A DNA stretch of 64,000 nucleotides from the NCBI GenBank assembly GCA_020854035.1, contig JADZGE010000042.1, forward strand, positions 16,947-80,946, read 5' to 3'. Positions within the stretch are counted from its first letter, which is position 1. Each line of letters starts with the position of its first letter. Shown here one piece after another: positions 1 to 7,822 of this stretch. A program made the translations under genes and the position numbers. The DNA is from Burkholderiales bacterium. Its GTDB lineage: Bacteria > Pseudomonadota > Gammaproteobacteria > Burkholderiales > SG8-41. Under the pieces are notes generated by a model. That model saw only the letters and a list, made by a program, of their open reading frames with translations. It was not told the origin of the DNA and made no database searches.

Positions 1-156
1 CAGGTCTTCCCTGACGCGAGCGCGCGCGGGCTGGGCCGGCAACCGGAGTACCTCTACTCGGTCCGTTTCACCGCCCGGGAGTTGTGGGGGGAGGATTCGG
101 ATCCGAATTCCGCCGTCCACCTGGACCTGTGGGAGAGTTACCTGGAGCCGTTGTAG
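1..156 (+). CDS. nthB: nitrile hydratase beta subunit, C-terminal end (partial)
   Basis: The window opens inside this gene; 51 codons and a TAG stop remain. The visible end contains [15 protein letters not shown] and, just before the stop, [10 protein letters not shown], the typical ending of nitrile hydratase beta subunits. It partners the alpha subunit 25 bases downstream; together they hydrate nitriles to amides in the cytoplasm. The order beta-alpha-activator is the one usual for cobalt-type enzymes. The N-terminal part lies outside the window, so completeness cannot be judged. Confidence 0.88.
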   Translation, partial: QVFPDASARGLGRQPEYLYSVRFTARELWGEDSDPNSAVHLDLWESYLEPL

Positions 157-181
157 AACGCAATTCCGGAAGGAGGCGACC

Positions 182-829
182 ATGAGCGAGCGACACGGAG
201 GAGCCCCGTTGCCCGTTGGCGAGCAGTATCCGGCGCCGGACGCCGAACTCGAGGCCCGGGCGTGGGCGCTCGAATCCCTCCTCGCGGAGAAGGGGTTGCT
301 CAACAGCGATCTCATCGACAGGATCGTCCACGCTTACGAAAACGACATCGGGCCGATGTTGGGCGCCCGTGTGGTGGCCCGGGCATGGGCGGACGCGACC
401 TTCAGAGAGCGCCTGCTGAAGGATGCCACCGCGGCGGCGGCGGAACTGGGGATCGCCGGCATGCAGGGAGAACACATGGTCTGCGTGGAGAACACACCGC
501 GAGTCCACAACGTAATGTGCTGCACGCTGTGTTCCTGTTACCCGTGGCCCGTGCTCGGCCTGCCTCCCCTGTGGTACAAGGCGCCCGCCTACCGGGCGAG
601 CCTCGTCGCCGACGCCCGCAAGGTCCTGCGGGAGGACTTCGGGCTCGACATCCCCGCGGATGTCGAGATCCGCGTCTGGGACAGCAGCTCGGAGATCCGC
701 TACTTCGTCCTGCCCGAACGACCCCGCGGCTCGGAGGCGATGAGTGAAGCGGAACTCGCCGCCTTGGTCACGCGGGATTCCATGATCGGCGTGGCGAAAG
801 CGAGTGCACCCGGGGGAGTTTCCCGATGA
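182..829 (+). CDS. nthA: nitrile hydratase alpha subunit, cobalt type
   Basis: A 215-residue protein holding the metal-binding motif C-T-L-C-S-C at Cys114, Cys117 and Cys119, followed by [10 protein letters not shown]. In the family the last two cysteines are oxidised to sulfinic and sulfenic acid and, with the first, bind low-spin Co(III); Thr rather than Ser in the motif indicates the cobalt form. The ATG at 182 follows an AGGAGG-like site (gaaggaggc, 170-178). It ends in an ATGA overlap with the activator gene, so the two are translationally coupled. Thiocyanate hydrolase gamma subunit is a related alternative, but the beta neighbour and length favour nitrile hydratase. Confidence 0.93.
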   Translation: MSERHGGAPLPVGEQYPAPDAELEARAWALESLLAEKGLLNSDLIDRIVHAYENDIGPMLGARVVARAWADATFRERLLKDATAAAAELGIAGMQGEHMVCVENTPRVHNVMCCTLCSCYPWPVLGLPPLWYKAPAYRASLVADARKVLREDFGLDIPADVEIRVWDSSSEIRYFVLPERPRGSEAMSEAELAALVTRDSMIGVAKASAPGGVSR

Positions 830-1200
830 ACCCGACCGAACCGCGCACACAGCAGGAGGAGCAGGGGCTCGTCGATCCGCGGGTCGCCGAGACGCTGCCG
901 CGAAGGAGCGGCGAGATCACTTTCAGGGCGCCATGGGAGAAGCGCGCGTTCGGCATCACGGCCGCGTTTTGCCAGCAGGGACGGTTTCCCTTCGACGACT
1001 TCCGCTGGCGGGTCGTATCGGAGATCATGATCTGGCAGCAGGCGAGCCCGGGAAAGGAGGAGAATTTCCGCTTCTGGGAACACTGGCTCCGGGCCCTGGA
1101 GAGGACCGTCGTCGATCGCGGCCTGCTTTCCTGGGAGGAGATTTCCCGCCGGGCGGGGCAGGCGCCGGACAAGCGGGGCGGGGGCGCCGCCGCGACGTAG
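826..1200 (+). CDS. nitrile hydratase activator/accessory protein (beta-subunit-like)
   Basis: A 124-residue protein whose middle ([17 protein letters not shown] and the following WRVVSEI) resembles the N-terminal part of nitrile hydratase beta subunits. Small homologues of this kind act as cobalt-insertion and self-subunit-swapping activators of Co-type nitrile hydratase. The start ATG overlaps the alpha stop (ATGA). A short Gly/Ala-rich tail ends the protein. Position directly after the alpha gene supports the role; the assignment rests on family resemblance and context. Confidence 0.82.
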   Translation: MNPTEPRTQQEEQGLVDPRVAETLPRRSGEITFRAPWEKRAFGITAAFCQQGRFPFDDFRWRVVSEIMIWQQASPGKEENFRFWEHWLRALERTVVDRGLLSWEEISRRAGQAPDKRGGGAAAT

Positions 1201-1219
1201 CCGCTTCATCGAAGGGGAA

Positions 1220-1765
1220 GTGGAAACGGGGATGGTTCCGGCGAAGGGAGGAGGACTCCTCCAGTTGTTCCAGCACGCGCACCACCGCGTCGAGGGGCAC
1301 CTCATCGACTTCCGCGAAGAACTGGAACGAGGCCGGCCGGGGGCGGAACTCCTCGCGCACGCCGCCACCGATCTCAACCAGCACATGTTCGTGGAGGAGA
1401 AGTTCCTCTTCCCGCTGCTGAGCGAGAAGCTGGCGGCGGTCGTGGCGGGCCTGCAAGACGAGCACGGCCGCGTCTGGGACCTGATGGGGGAGTTGCGCGA
1501 ACTGCTGCGCCGGGACGCCGGCCGGGAAACCCTTCAGGCAGGCACGGCGCGTTTGATGGGCGCCCTGACCGCGCACAACACCGCGGAGGATCTCGGCGTC
1601 TATCCCGACCTGCTCGCCCTCCTGGGCCCTTCCAGGGCACAGGCGCTCCTCATGGAGGTCGAGCGAGTCGAGGTGCCCCGGGGCTGGATGTGCGCGGCCC
1701 GCGCGTGGCCGACTCGAGTCCTGCCCGGTGCCGAGGCAGGCTTTCCGTTGCGCAGGGACGAGTGA
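1220..1765 (+). CDS. hemerythrin HHE-domain protein
   Basis: About 180 residues with the spaced His/Glu pattern of a four-helix hemerythrin domain: QHAHHRVEGH near the N-terminus, HMFVEEKFLFPLL, DEHGRVWDLM and TAHNTAEDLGVYP. These residues would form a di-iron site binding O2, NO or sensing redox state. A GTG at 1220 gives the longest form, but the purine-rich stretch at 1211-1218 is too close to it; ATG at 1232 is at least as likely. It follows the nitrile hydratase genes by about 20 bases and may be co-transcribed, though no functional tie to nitrile hydration is established. The C-terminal 35 residues are low-complexity and unassigned. Confidence 0.78.
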   Translation: METGMVPAKGGGLLQLFQHAHHRVEGHLIDFREELERGRPGAELLAHAATDLNQHMFVEEKFLFPLLSEKLAAVVAGLQDEHGRVWDLMGELRELLRRDAGRETLQAGTARLMGALTAHNTAEDLGVYPDLLALLGPSRAQALLMEVERVEVPRGWMCAARAWPTRVLPGAEAGFPLRRDE

Positions 1766-1780
1766 GGAAGCCCGTACCTT

Positions 1781-2749
1781 CTACTCCGACTTGATGCCGG
1801 CTTCGCGCACGATCCTCGCGTTGCGGGCGGAGTCGGTCTTCATGTAGGCGGCGAGATCGGACGGCGTGCCGAGCTTCACTTCCGCGGCCAGTTGCGCGAG
1901 CTTGCCGCGGAACTCCTCGGTGCCGGCGATTCTGCCGATCTCGGCGTGGAGGCGCATCACGATCGCCTGCGACGTCTTCGCGGGCGCCGCCGTGCCGTAC
2001 CACTCCACGATCTCGTAGCCCTTCAGGCCCGATTCGCTGAGACTCGGCACCTGCGGCGCGAAGCGCGAGCGCTCGAGGCTGGTCACCGCGAGCCCCTTCA
2101 GCTTCCCGGACCGGGTGTTGGGAAGCGCGTTCAAGAGGTTGAGCACCATCCACTGCGTCTGTCCGGCGATGAGATCGATCATCGCGGGGGCGCTCCCCTT
2201 GTAGGGCACGTGCACTACGTTCACCCGCGCCATGCTCTTCAATAGCTCGCCAGACAGGTGCGTCATGCCGCCCGTGCCACCGGAGGCGAAGGCGAGCTGG
2301 CCGGGCCGCGCTCTTGCGAGTGCAACGAGTTCCGCGACCGACTTGACGGGCAGAGACGGGTGCACGACGAGCATCTGCGCGATGATCGCGACCATGCCGA
2401 TGGGCGCGAGGTCGCGCTCGATGTCGTATGGCACCTGGCGATAGACGTGGGGCGCTATCGTCAGGTTGTTGCCCAGCAGTCCGATCGCGTAGCCGTCGGG
2501 AGGCGACTTGACCAGCGCCTCGGTACCGATCCGGCCCGCGGCCCCCGGCCGGTTCTCGACGATGAACTGCTGCCCGAGCCGCTCGCCGAGCGATTGCGCC
2601 AGGATCCGCGCGAGCACGTCGTACGATCCGCCCGGCGAGTACGGCAGCACCAGCCGCACCGGCTTGGCGGGATAGCCCTGGGCATGGGCGGCGCCGGTAG
2701 CGAACCCGCAGGCGGCGATCGACACGGCAATCCATCGGGCAGGATTCAT
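1781..2749 (-). CDS. Bug/TctC-family tripartite tricarboxylate transporter receptor
   Basis: A 322-residue periplasmic binding protein with a Sec signal peptide ending near AHAQG, then YPAKPVRLVLPYSPGGSYD, VENRPGAAG, PDGYAIGL and HVPYKGSAPA, the standard markers of the Bug family. The fold binds small carboxylates or amides. The start ATG at 2749 has a GGAGG six bases upstream. The nearby coding strand opposes the hemerythrin gene (16-base convergent gap). No TctA or TctB membrane partners are adjacent, so it is an orphan receptor; ligand unknown. Confidence 0.92.
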   Translation of the reverse strand: MNPARWIAVSIAACGFATGAAHAQGYPAKPVRLVLPYSPGGSYDVLARILAQSLGERLGQQFIVENRPGAAGRIGTEALVKSPPDGYAIGLLGNNLTIAPHVYRQVPYDIERDLAPIGMVAIIAQMLVVHPSLPVKSVAELVALARARPGQLAFASGGTGGMTHLSGELLKSMARVNVVHVPYKGSAPAMIDLIAGQTQWMVLNLLNALPNTRSGKLKGLAVTSLERSRFAPQVPSLSESGLKGYEIVEWYGTAAPAKTSQAIVMRLHAEIGRIAGTEEFRGKLAQLAAEVKLGTPSDLAAYMKTDSARNARIVREAGIKSE

Positions 2750-3180
2750 GGCGCGGCCTCCAGCGAGGTGAGCAGAGCGCGACCGACGGGAAAGGCGCCG
2801 CAGGCGGACTGGCTCCGGTGAACCTCCGCCGTTGCGGCTATCATATTACGCGGCCGCGAGAACGGCAACGCGCCGGCCCCGCGGACTCATGAGCCGGCTC
2901 TGATGCCGGCTTCCTTGATGATCCTTCGCCAGCGATTCGGGGAGTTGCCGATTCCGCTTCCGATGTCCGCTCGCCTCGCGCGAGCTTCAGGTTCGAGTTC
3001 GTCTCGTCGGGAGGAACGCGGATCAATGCCGGCGCGCATCCGGGGTGGCTCGCGTGGGGGTACGGCGCCGCGTGCCGGCCGTGGCGGGCGACGCTGCGCC
3101 TGCGCGAAGAGCGCGGCGCGAATGGAGCGGGGCTGCTACGATATGTCCCGGGCTTCGCACATCCCGCATGCACCGGAACG
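2750..3180. other. intergenic region with receptor relic
   Basis: A 431-base stretch between the leftward receptor gene and the rightward RpiR regulator. It holds the degraded end of another receptor gene on the minus strand (2887-3000, listed separately) and an A/T-rich patch at 2839-2850 that might be a -10 element. No intact gene, tRNA or clear operator was seen in the remainder. Confidence 0.6.
2887..3000 (-). pseudogene. decayed C-terminal fragment of a Bug-family receptor
   Basis: Read leftward, the frame ending at the TGA 2889-2887 gives GIGNSPNRWRRIIKEAGIR and then A-G-S, which matches the family ending (G-N-S-P-E-E-F...-K-W-x-R-I-I-K-E-A-G-I) but lacks about a dozen residues between GNSP and RW. 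Upstream of it the frame becomes Arg-rich and unlike the family. No start or signal peptide exists. This is best explained as the tail of a lost receptor gene. Confidence 0.65.
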
Positions 3181-4086
3181 ATGAGTCTCCCGTCCCGATC
3201 GGCCGAAGCGATCATCTCGAGCCTCGCCGATACCTTCGAAGGTCTGCCCGCCGAGCTCAGGAAGGCCGCGCGCTACGTCACGGCGAATCCGGATGAAGTC
3301 GCGTTTCGCTCGATGCGCGCGGTGGCGAAACACGCGGGCGTGAGTCCCGCCACGATGATCCGGCTCGCAAGAGCGCTCGATCTCGGAAATTTCGGGGAGT
3401 TGCGACGGGCGTTCCAGGCCCGGCTCCAGGCACGGCCGGCCTCGGTCCTCGCGCGCGCGCGGAAGGCGGGTGCGACACAGCCGGAGAGCCGCCGGGCGAA
3501 CGCCATTCGGCGCGTGATCGACGAAGAACTGGCGGGAATCCACGCCTGTATCGAGGATCTGCGGGATTCCGACGTCGAGAAAGCCGCGCGCCTCTTTGCC
3601 GGGGCGAGGCGGGTGTACGTCCTGGGGTTGCGCGGCATCTACCCGGCCGCGTTCCAGTTCCACTACGCGGCGACGATGTTCACGGACAAGACGATTCTCG
3701 TCGACGGCGGCGGCGGGACTCACCTCGACGCGCTTCGCACCGCCGGATCGAAGGACGTCGCGCTCGTCTTCACGTGCAGGCCGTATCCCGGCGAAGTGCT
3801 GCGCGCGCTGCGCTTCCTTCGGAGACGCCGCGCGAAAATCGTCGCCGTCACGGACGGCGTTCTGTCGCCGGCCGCGCGCGCCGCCACGCTGACTTTCAAC
3901 GTGCCGCCGGCGGGCGCCGCGCTGCTTTCGGCGGCCGTCGCGAACGTGCTCGTCTCGCGGGTGCTCGGGGCGGCATTCCTGGCGGTTCACGGGCCGGGCG
4001 CGGCGGCCATGCTGCGCCGGACCGACGATCAGTTCTCCGCGTTCGCCGTTTACGACCGGGACGATGCCTCCGGTGCGGGCGGATGA
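3181..4086 (+). CDS. RpiR/MurR-family transcriptional regulator (HTH + SIS)
   Basis: A 301-residue regulator. Residues 1-80 form the RpiR-type helix-turn-helix (RKAARYVTANPDEVAFRSM then AVAKHAGVSPATMIRLARAL), and about residues 110-250 form a SIS phosphosugar-isomerase-like domain (VYVLGLRGIYPAAF, VFTCRPYPGEVLRAL). SIS domains bind phosphosugars or related ligands. It starts at ATG 3181 and precedes the PLP enzyme, DUF4392 and receptor genes on the same strand, which it probably controls. The effector is unknown; the catabolic rather than sugar-related neighbours suggest an atypical ligand. Confidence 0.88.
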   Translation: MSLPSRSAEAIISSLADTFEGLPAELRKAARYVTANPDEVAFRSMRAVAKHAGVSPATMIRLARALDLGNFGELRRAFQARLQARPASVLARARKAGATQPESRRANAIRRVIDEELAGIHACIEDLRDSDVEKAARLFAGARRVYVLGLRGIYPAAFQFHYAATMFTDKTILVDGGGGTHLDALRTAGSKDVALVFTCRPYPGEVLRALRFLRRRRAKIVAVTDGVLSPAARAATLTFNVPPAGAALLSAAVANVLVSRVLGAAFLAVHGPGAAAMLRRTDDQFSAFAVYDRDDASGAGG

Positions 4087-4197
4087 GCGCGCATCGGGCG
4101 CATTCGTTTCATGAGCTTGACACCGTGAAACACATGTTCTACAGTCCGTCAGCGGGTGCCGTGCTCGCCATCTTCCGGCCATTCGCAGGAGCCTCCA

Positions 4198-5511
4198 ATG
4201 CCCGACGCTCGAACGAGCCAGGCCGATCGCTTCGGCAATCCCCTCGATCCGATCGTGGGCTATGCCCGCGGCAGCATCCTGAAGGGCACCGACGAGGAGG
4301 TGCGGCGCATGCTCTACGCGCGGCAGATCGTGGCCCGGAGATTCCGTCACGGCGGTCCCGGGAGCGTTCATGATCTCTCCGGCATGAACCGGGGCGCCGG
4401 CATCGGCGGCGAGGACGTGCCTCACCTCACGAGCCATGTGCCGTTCTTCGAGCGCTTCGAGGGAAAGACCGAACCACTCGCCCTGAAGCACATGGGCGCG
4501 GACCCGCGGCGTTACCGGGCGATCATAGTCAATCGCGTTTCCGCGGCCAATTTCATCGCGCTGACGACGATACTCACCTCCGCGGACACGGTGCTCGCAC
4601 TCGCGCCGGCGGGCGGATCGTGCCACCCGTCCACGGTGCGGCCGATCGCGATGGCGGGCGCCGGGTTCCGGCAGTTTCATTCGATCGACGAGCTCGAACG
4701 GGAATGGCGGCGCGCGGGCCCCCCCCGCGTGCTGCTCATCACGCCGATCAGCGCGTCGAAGCGGCATATCGACCTCGCGGATGTCCAGCGTGCGCTCGCG
4801 TTGCCCCGCGGCCCCCGTACGATCGTTTTCGTCGACGATGCCCATATGGCTTCGCGGGTCGGGTTCTTCCGGGAGCCGCGTACGTTCCAGCTCGGCGAGG
4901 TGGATCTCGCGGTCTGCTCGGCCGACAAGCATGTGGCCGGACCGCGCGCAGGCGTGTTCGTCGGGCGCCCGGAGCTCGTCGAGGAGATCGGATCGCGCAT
5001 CTACGAGCTCGGCCTCGAAGCGCAGGCGGGTCAGTACGTGGGCGTCGCGAACGCGTTGCGGAATTTCGATCCGGAAGTCATTCGCCGCGCCGGCGAACTT
5101 GCGACTGCGCTCCTCGACGTGATGCAACGGCAGTACGGCAGGCGCGCCTACCTGGGTGGTCCGGGGGTCTCGATCGATGGCGACGACGTAATCGACATCG
5201 CCCGCGAGGAGAAAGGCTCGGTGCGGAAACCGGGCCTGGTCGCGGTGGAGGCGGCGGGCCTTGTGGCGATGGAGATGTTGAGGGAGGACGGCATACTCAC
5301 GATCGGCGCGGTCTCGATGCCCGGCAGCGCACCGGTGCTCCGGCTCATGATGTATCCCGACGGTCACAAGCTCGGTGTCGAGCGCATCGTGGCTTCCGTG
5401 GAGAAGGGCATATCGAAGCTCGCCGAGGTTCTCGACGACGTGGACGGCGCGCGCGAGAAGCTTCTTTCGATGGATTCCGCGGCCGCTTCCGATCCCGCGC
5501 CGGGACCCTGA
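4198..5511 (+). CDS. PLP-dependent fold-type I enzyme, SelA/beta-eliminating-lyase-like
   Basis: A 437-residue protein. The segment DDAHMASR followed by VDLAVCSADKHVAGPRAGVF is the cofactor region of fold-type I PLP enzymes; Lys244 is the probable Schiff-base lysine, in a context like the DK-GGPQAG motif of SelA and related lyases. The ATG at 4198 was chosen because AGGAG (4187-4191) precedes it by six bases; a longer frame from 4156 has no such site. It lies between the RpiR regulator and a DUF4392 gene. It lacks the N-terminal features of true selenocysteine synthase, so SelA itself is unlikely; an ammonia- or other amino-acid lyase/racemase is possible. Exact reaction not recognised. Confidence 0.72.
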   Translation: MPDARTSQADRFGNPLDPIVGYARGSILKGTDEEVRRMLYARQIVARRFRHGGPGSVHDLSGMNRGAGIGGEDVPHLTSHVPFFERFEGKTEPLALKHMGADPRRYRAIIVNRVSAANFIALTTILTSADTVLALAPAGGSCHPSTVRPIAMAGAGFRQFHSIDELEREWRRAGPPRVLLITPISASKRHIDLADVQRALALPRGPRTIVFVDDAHMASRVGFFREPRTFQLGEVDLAVCSADKHVAGPRAGVFVGRPELVEEIGSRIYELGLEAQAGQYVGVANALRNFDPEVIRRAGELATALLDVMQRQYGRRAYLGGPGVSIDGDDVIDIAREEKGSVRKPGLVAVEAAGLVAMEMLREDGILTIGAVSMPGSAPVLRLMMYPDGHKLGVERIVASVEKGISKLAEVLDDVDGAREKLLSMDSAAASDPAPGP

Positions 5512-5598
5512 GCGGCATGACCGCAGCCCTCGATCGAGGCACGCCGCGCAATCGGCGGGCGCATGCATCCGCCGGTGGGCGTCGCGGAATGGTGATGT

Positions 5599-5621
5599 CC
5601 GGCCTCCTTGCGCCAGGCCGG
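5599..5621 (+). terminator. possible hairpin after the PLP enzyme gene
   Basis: CCGGCCT (5599-5605) and AGGCCGG (5615-5621) form a perfect seven-pair stem with a nine-base loop in the 275-base gap before the DUF4392 gene. There is no T-run after it, so it may be a processing or weak termination structure rather than a full terminator. The rest of the gap shows nothing recognisable. Confidence 0.3.
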
Positions 5622-5786
5622 GGAGGCTTGACGCGCTGAGGAAGGGCGGCAACGCGTCCGGGGTCGTCGCTGTCGCGGCGGGCTCGTGGTGCTGGCGGTC
5701 GCCATGCACGTGACCGGGCCGGGCCGTTTCCGGACGGGACCGCTTCCCGATGAGGCGGTTTCGCCCCCGGGTCCTGAGGGAGCGCC

Positions 5787-6836
5787 ATGTTCGATCTGAT
5801 CGACCGGCTGGTGAGCCTGGATTTCGGGCAGCGCGGCATGGGCAGGCTCTACGAGCCGGCACGGGCGCGGGCTGGTGAACCGCTGTGTCTCGCCGCCGCG
5901 CGTCCCCTTTCGACGCTCGCGCCCGGCGAGCGCGTCGTGTTCCTGACGGGTTCCATCGTACGCGGCTGGGTATCGCCCGAGATCGCGGAAACGGACGGAC
6001 CGATCGGGGTCGCGGCGCTCTCGCGCGCGCTCAACCTCGGTTTCAATGCGATCCCCGTCGTTCTCACCGATCCTCCCCTCGTGAAGTGCGTCGCGAGGAC
6101 ACTGGAAGCCGCGGGCCTCTCGATCGTGTCTCTCGAGCGGGCGCGCGCGGCCGCGGCGAACCAGCGCTTTACCGGGGTTGCGGTGGTCACCACGTGTTCG
6201 ACGGAGCACGCGAGCGCGCGGGCCGATGCCGCGGCATTTCTGGACGAGGCCACGCCGAAGGCGATTGTTGCGGTGGAGCGCTCCGGGATGACGGCGGACG
6301 GCACGTTCCGGAATTCCGTGGGCCAGGATACGAGCGCGGGCCGCGCGTTGCTCGACCATGTCGTGAGCGAGGGGGCGGCGCGCGGCGTGATTTCGATCGG
6401 CATCGGCGATCTCGGCAACGAGATCGGCATGGGGGCGATCCGGGACGCTGTCGTGCGCCACGTCGCGAACGGCGAGCTTCTCTGCGCGGCACAGGCGACC
6501 GACGTTCTGCTCGTGTGCGGCGTCTCGAACTGGGGCTGTTACGCGATACAGGCCGCGCTCGCGATCCTCACCGGCCGCATCGAATTCGCTCACACCCCCC
6601 GGATGGAGCGGCGCCTGCTCGATGCGGCGGCCGCCATCGGACTGGTCGACGGGTTGTACGGCACGCGCGGACCGAACGTCGACGGGCTTCCCGCCGAAGT
6701 CCACGATGCCGTGGTGCAGTTGCTCGCGACGACCGCACGGCGCGCGATCCAGTTCCAGGATCTGCCCGGCGTGGCCGGGCCGATCCACGATATCGAGCGG
6801 CTCGCCCGGTACAGGAAGCTCATGCGGGAGGCGTAA
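5787..6836 (+). CDS. DUF4392 protein, D-glutamate-cyclase C-terminal-domain homologue
   Basis: A 349-residue protein with the family markers FLTGSIVRGW, ETDGPIGVAALSRALNL near the N-terminus, and ISIGIGDLGNEIGMGAI around residues 203-218. DUF4392 forms the C-terminal half of vertebrate D-glutamate cyclase (DGLUCY), which turns D-glutamate into 5-oxo-D-proline. Here it stands alone; a DUF1445 homologue of the N-terminal half is encoded at 21670-22491. The ATG at 5787 follows gagggagcgcc. Its stop overlaps the next receptor start (TAATG), so both are co-translated. That it acts on D-glutamate is inferred from the family only. Confidence 0.82.
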   Translation: MFDLIDRLVSLDFGQRGMGRLYEPARARAGEPLCLAAARPLSTLAPGERVVFLTGSIVRGWVSPEIAETDGPIGVAALSRALNLGFNAIPVVLTDPPLVKCVARTLEAAGLSIVSLERARAAAANQRFTGVAVVTTCSTEHASARADAAAFLDEATPKAIVAVERSGMTADGTFRNSVGQDTSAGRALLDHVVSEGAARGVISIGIGDLGNEIGMGAIRDAVVRHVANGELLCAAQATDVLLVCGVSNWGCYAIQAALAILTGRIEFAHTPRMERRLLDAAAAIGLVDGLYGTRGPNVDGLPAEVHDAVVQLLATTARRAIQFQDLPGVAGPIHDIERLARYRKLMREA

Positions 6837-7822
6837 TGCGGCGGCAGGGAATCTACGGCGTGCTGATTTCCGCGGCGTTGCTCGGATCGGCCTGCGCGAG
6901 GGACACGGCCGCGCAGGAGACGGGCTCGTACCCGGTCCGCGCGATGCGCCTGATCGTTCCGTTCCCTCCCGGCGGAGGCACCGACATCGTAGCACGGCTC
7001 GTGGGGCAGCGATTGAGTGAGGCCCTCGGGCAGCCGGTGGTGATCGACCACCGGGCGGGCGCCGGAGGGAACATCGGGCTCGAGATCGCGTCGCGCGCGA
7101 GCCCCGACGGTTATACCCTCGCCATGGCGGCGGTGACTCATGCAATCAACGTCACGCTCTACGGCAGGCCGGGCTACAACCTGGCGGCGGATTTCGCGCC
7201 GGTCGCTCCGGTCGCATCGTTGCCGTACACGCTGGTATCGAATATTTCGCTGCCGGTGAAGGGGCCCGCTGACCTTGTGACACTCGCGAAGCAGAAGCCC
7301 GGCGAGCTCGATTACTCATCCGCCGGCAGCGGCACCGGGACGCATCTCGCGATGGAAATGTTCAAGTCGGCGACCGGTATCGATATCGTCCACGTCCCGT
7401 ACAAGGGCAGCGCACCCGCGACGACGGAGCTCCTCGGGGGACAGGTGCAGGTCATGTTCGGCAACACGGCATCCGTGCTGCCGCACGTGAAATCGGGCAA
7501 GCTGCGCGCGCTCGCCGTGACGAGCGCGAAGCGGCAACCGCTGATGCCCGAAGTGGCCACGATCGGCGAGTCCGTCGCGCCCGGTTTCGAGGTGATCCAG
7601 TGGTACGGCGTTCTTGCCCCGGCGGCGACGCCGGGGTCGATCGTCCGGAAGCTGAACGGCTCGATCTCGAAGATCGCGGCGACACCGGAGTTCAGGCAAC
7701 GATTGTTCGTCATCGGCAGCGAGCCCATGCGGGCGACGCCCGAGCGCTTCTCGGCCTTCGTTCTGACGGAGATCGACAAGTGGGCACAGGCCGTGAAGGC
7801 TTCTGGTGCGCGCGTGGAATAG
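6836..7822 (+). CDS. Bug/TctC-family tripartite tricarboxylate transporter receptor
   Basis: 328 residues: a hydrophobic signal segment (GVLISAALLGSACA), then YPVRAMRLIVPFPPGGGTD, HRAGAGGNIG, SPDGYTL and HVPYKGSAPA. Periplasmic capture of a small carboxylate is the family role. The ATG overlaps the stop of the DUF4392 gene (TAATG), making it the last gene of the RpiR-PLP-DUF4392 unit and pointing to the same substrate pathway. No membrane subunits nearby. A relic of a further receptor follows directly. Confidence 0.92.
   Translation: MRRQGIYGVLISAALLGSACARDTAAQETGSYPVRAMRLIVPFPPGGGTDIVARLVGQRLSEALGQPVVIDHRAGAGGNIGLEIASRASPDGYTLAMAAVTHAINVTLYGRPGYNLAADFAPVAPVASLPYTLVSNISLPVKGPADLVTLAKQKPGELDYSSAGSGTGTHLAMEMFKSATGIDIVHVPYKGSAPATTELLGGQVQVMFGNTASVLPHVKSGKLRALAVTSAKRQPLMPEVATIGESVAPGFEVIQWYGVLAPAATPGSIVRKLNGSISKIAATPEFRQRLFVIGSEPMRATPERFSAFVLTEIDKWAQAVKASGARVE

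Noticed and set aside
4198..5511. Identifying the PLP enzyme as SelA (selenocysteine synthase), tempting given the selenoproteins
   Set aside because: Only the cofactor-lysine segment resembles SelA; the N-terminal SelA features are missing and the neighbours are RpiR and DUF4392, not selB.
3136..5862. Long open frame on the minus strand (over 900 codons)
   Set aside because: Antisense to the RpiR and PLP genes, Arg/Ala-rich, without any family motif; typical high-GC shadow.
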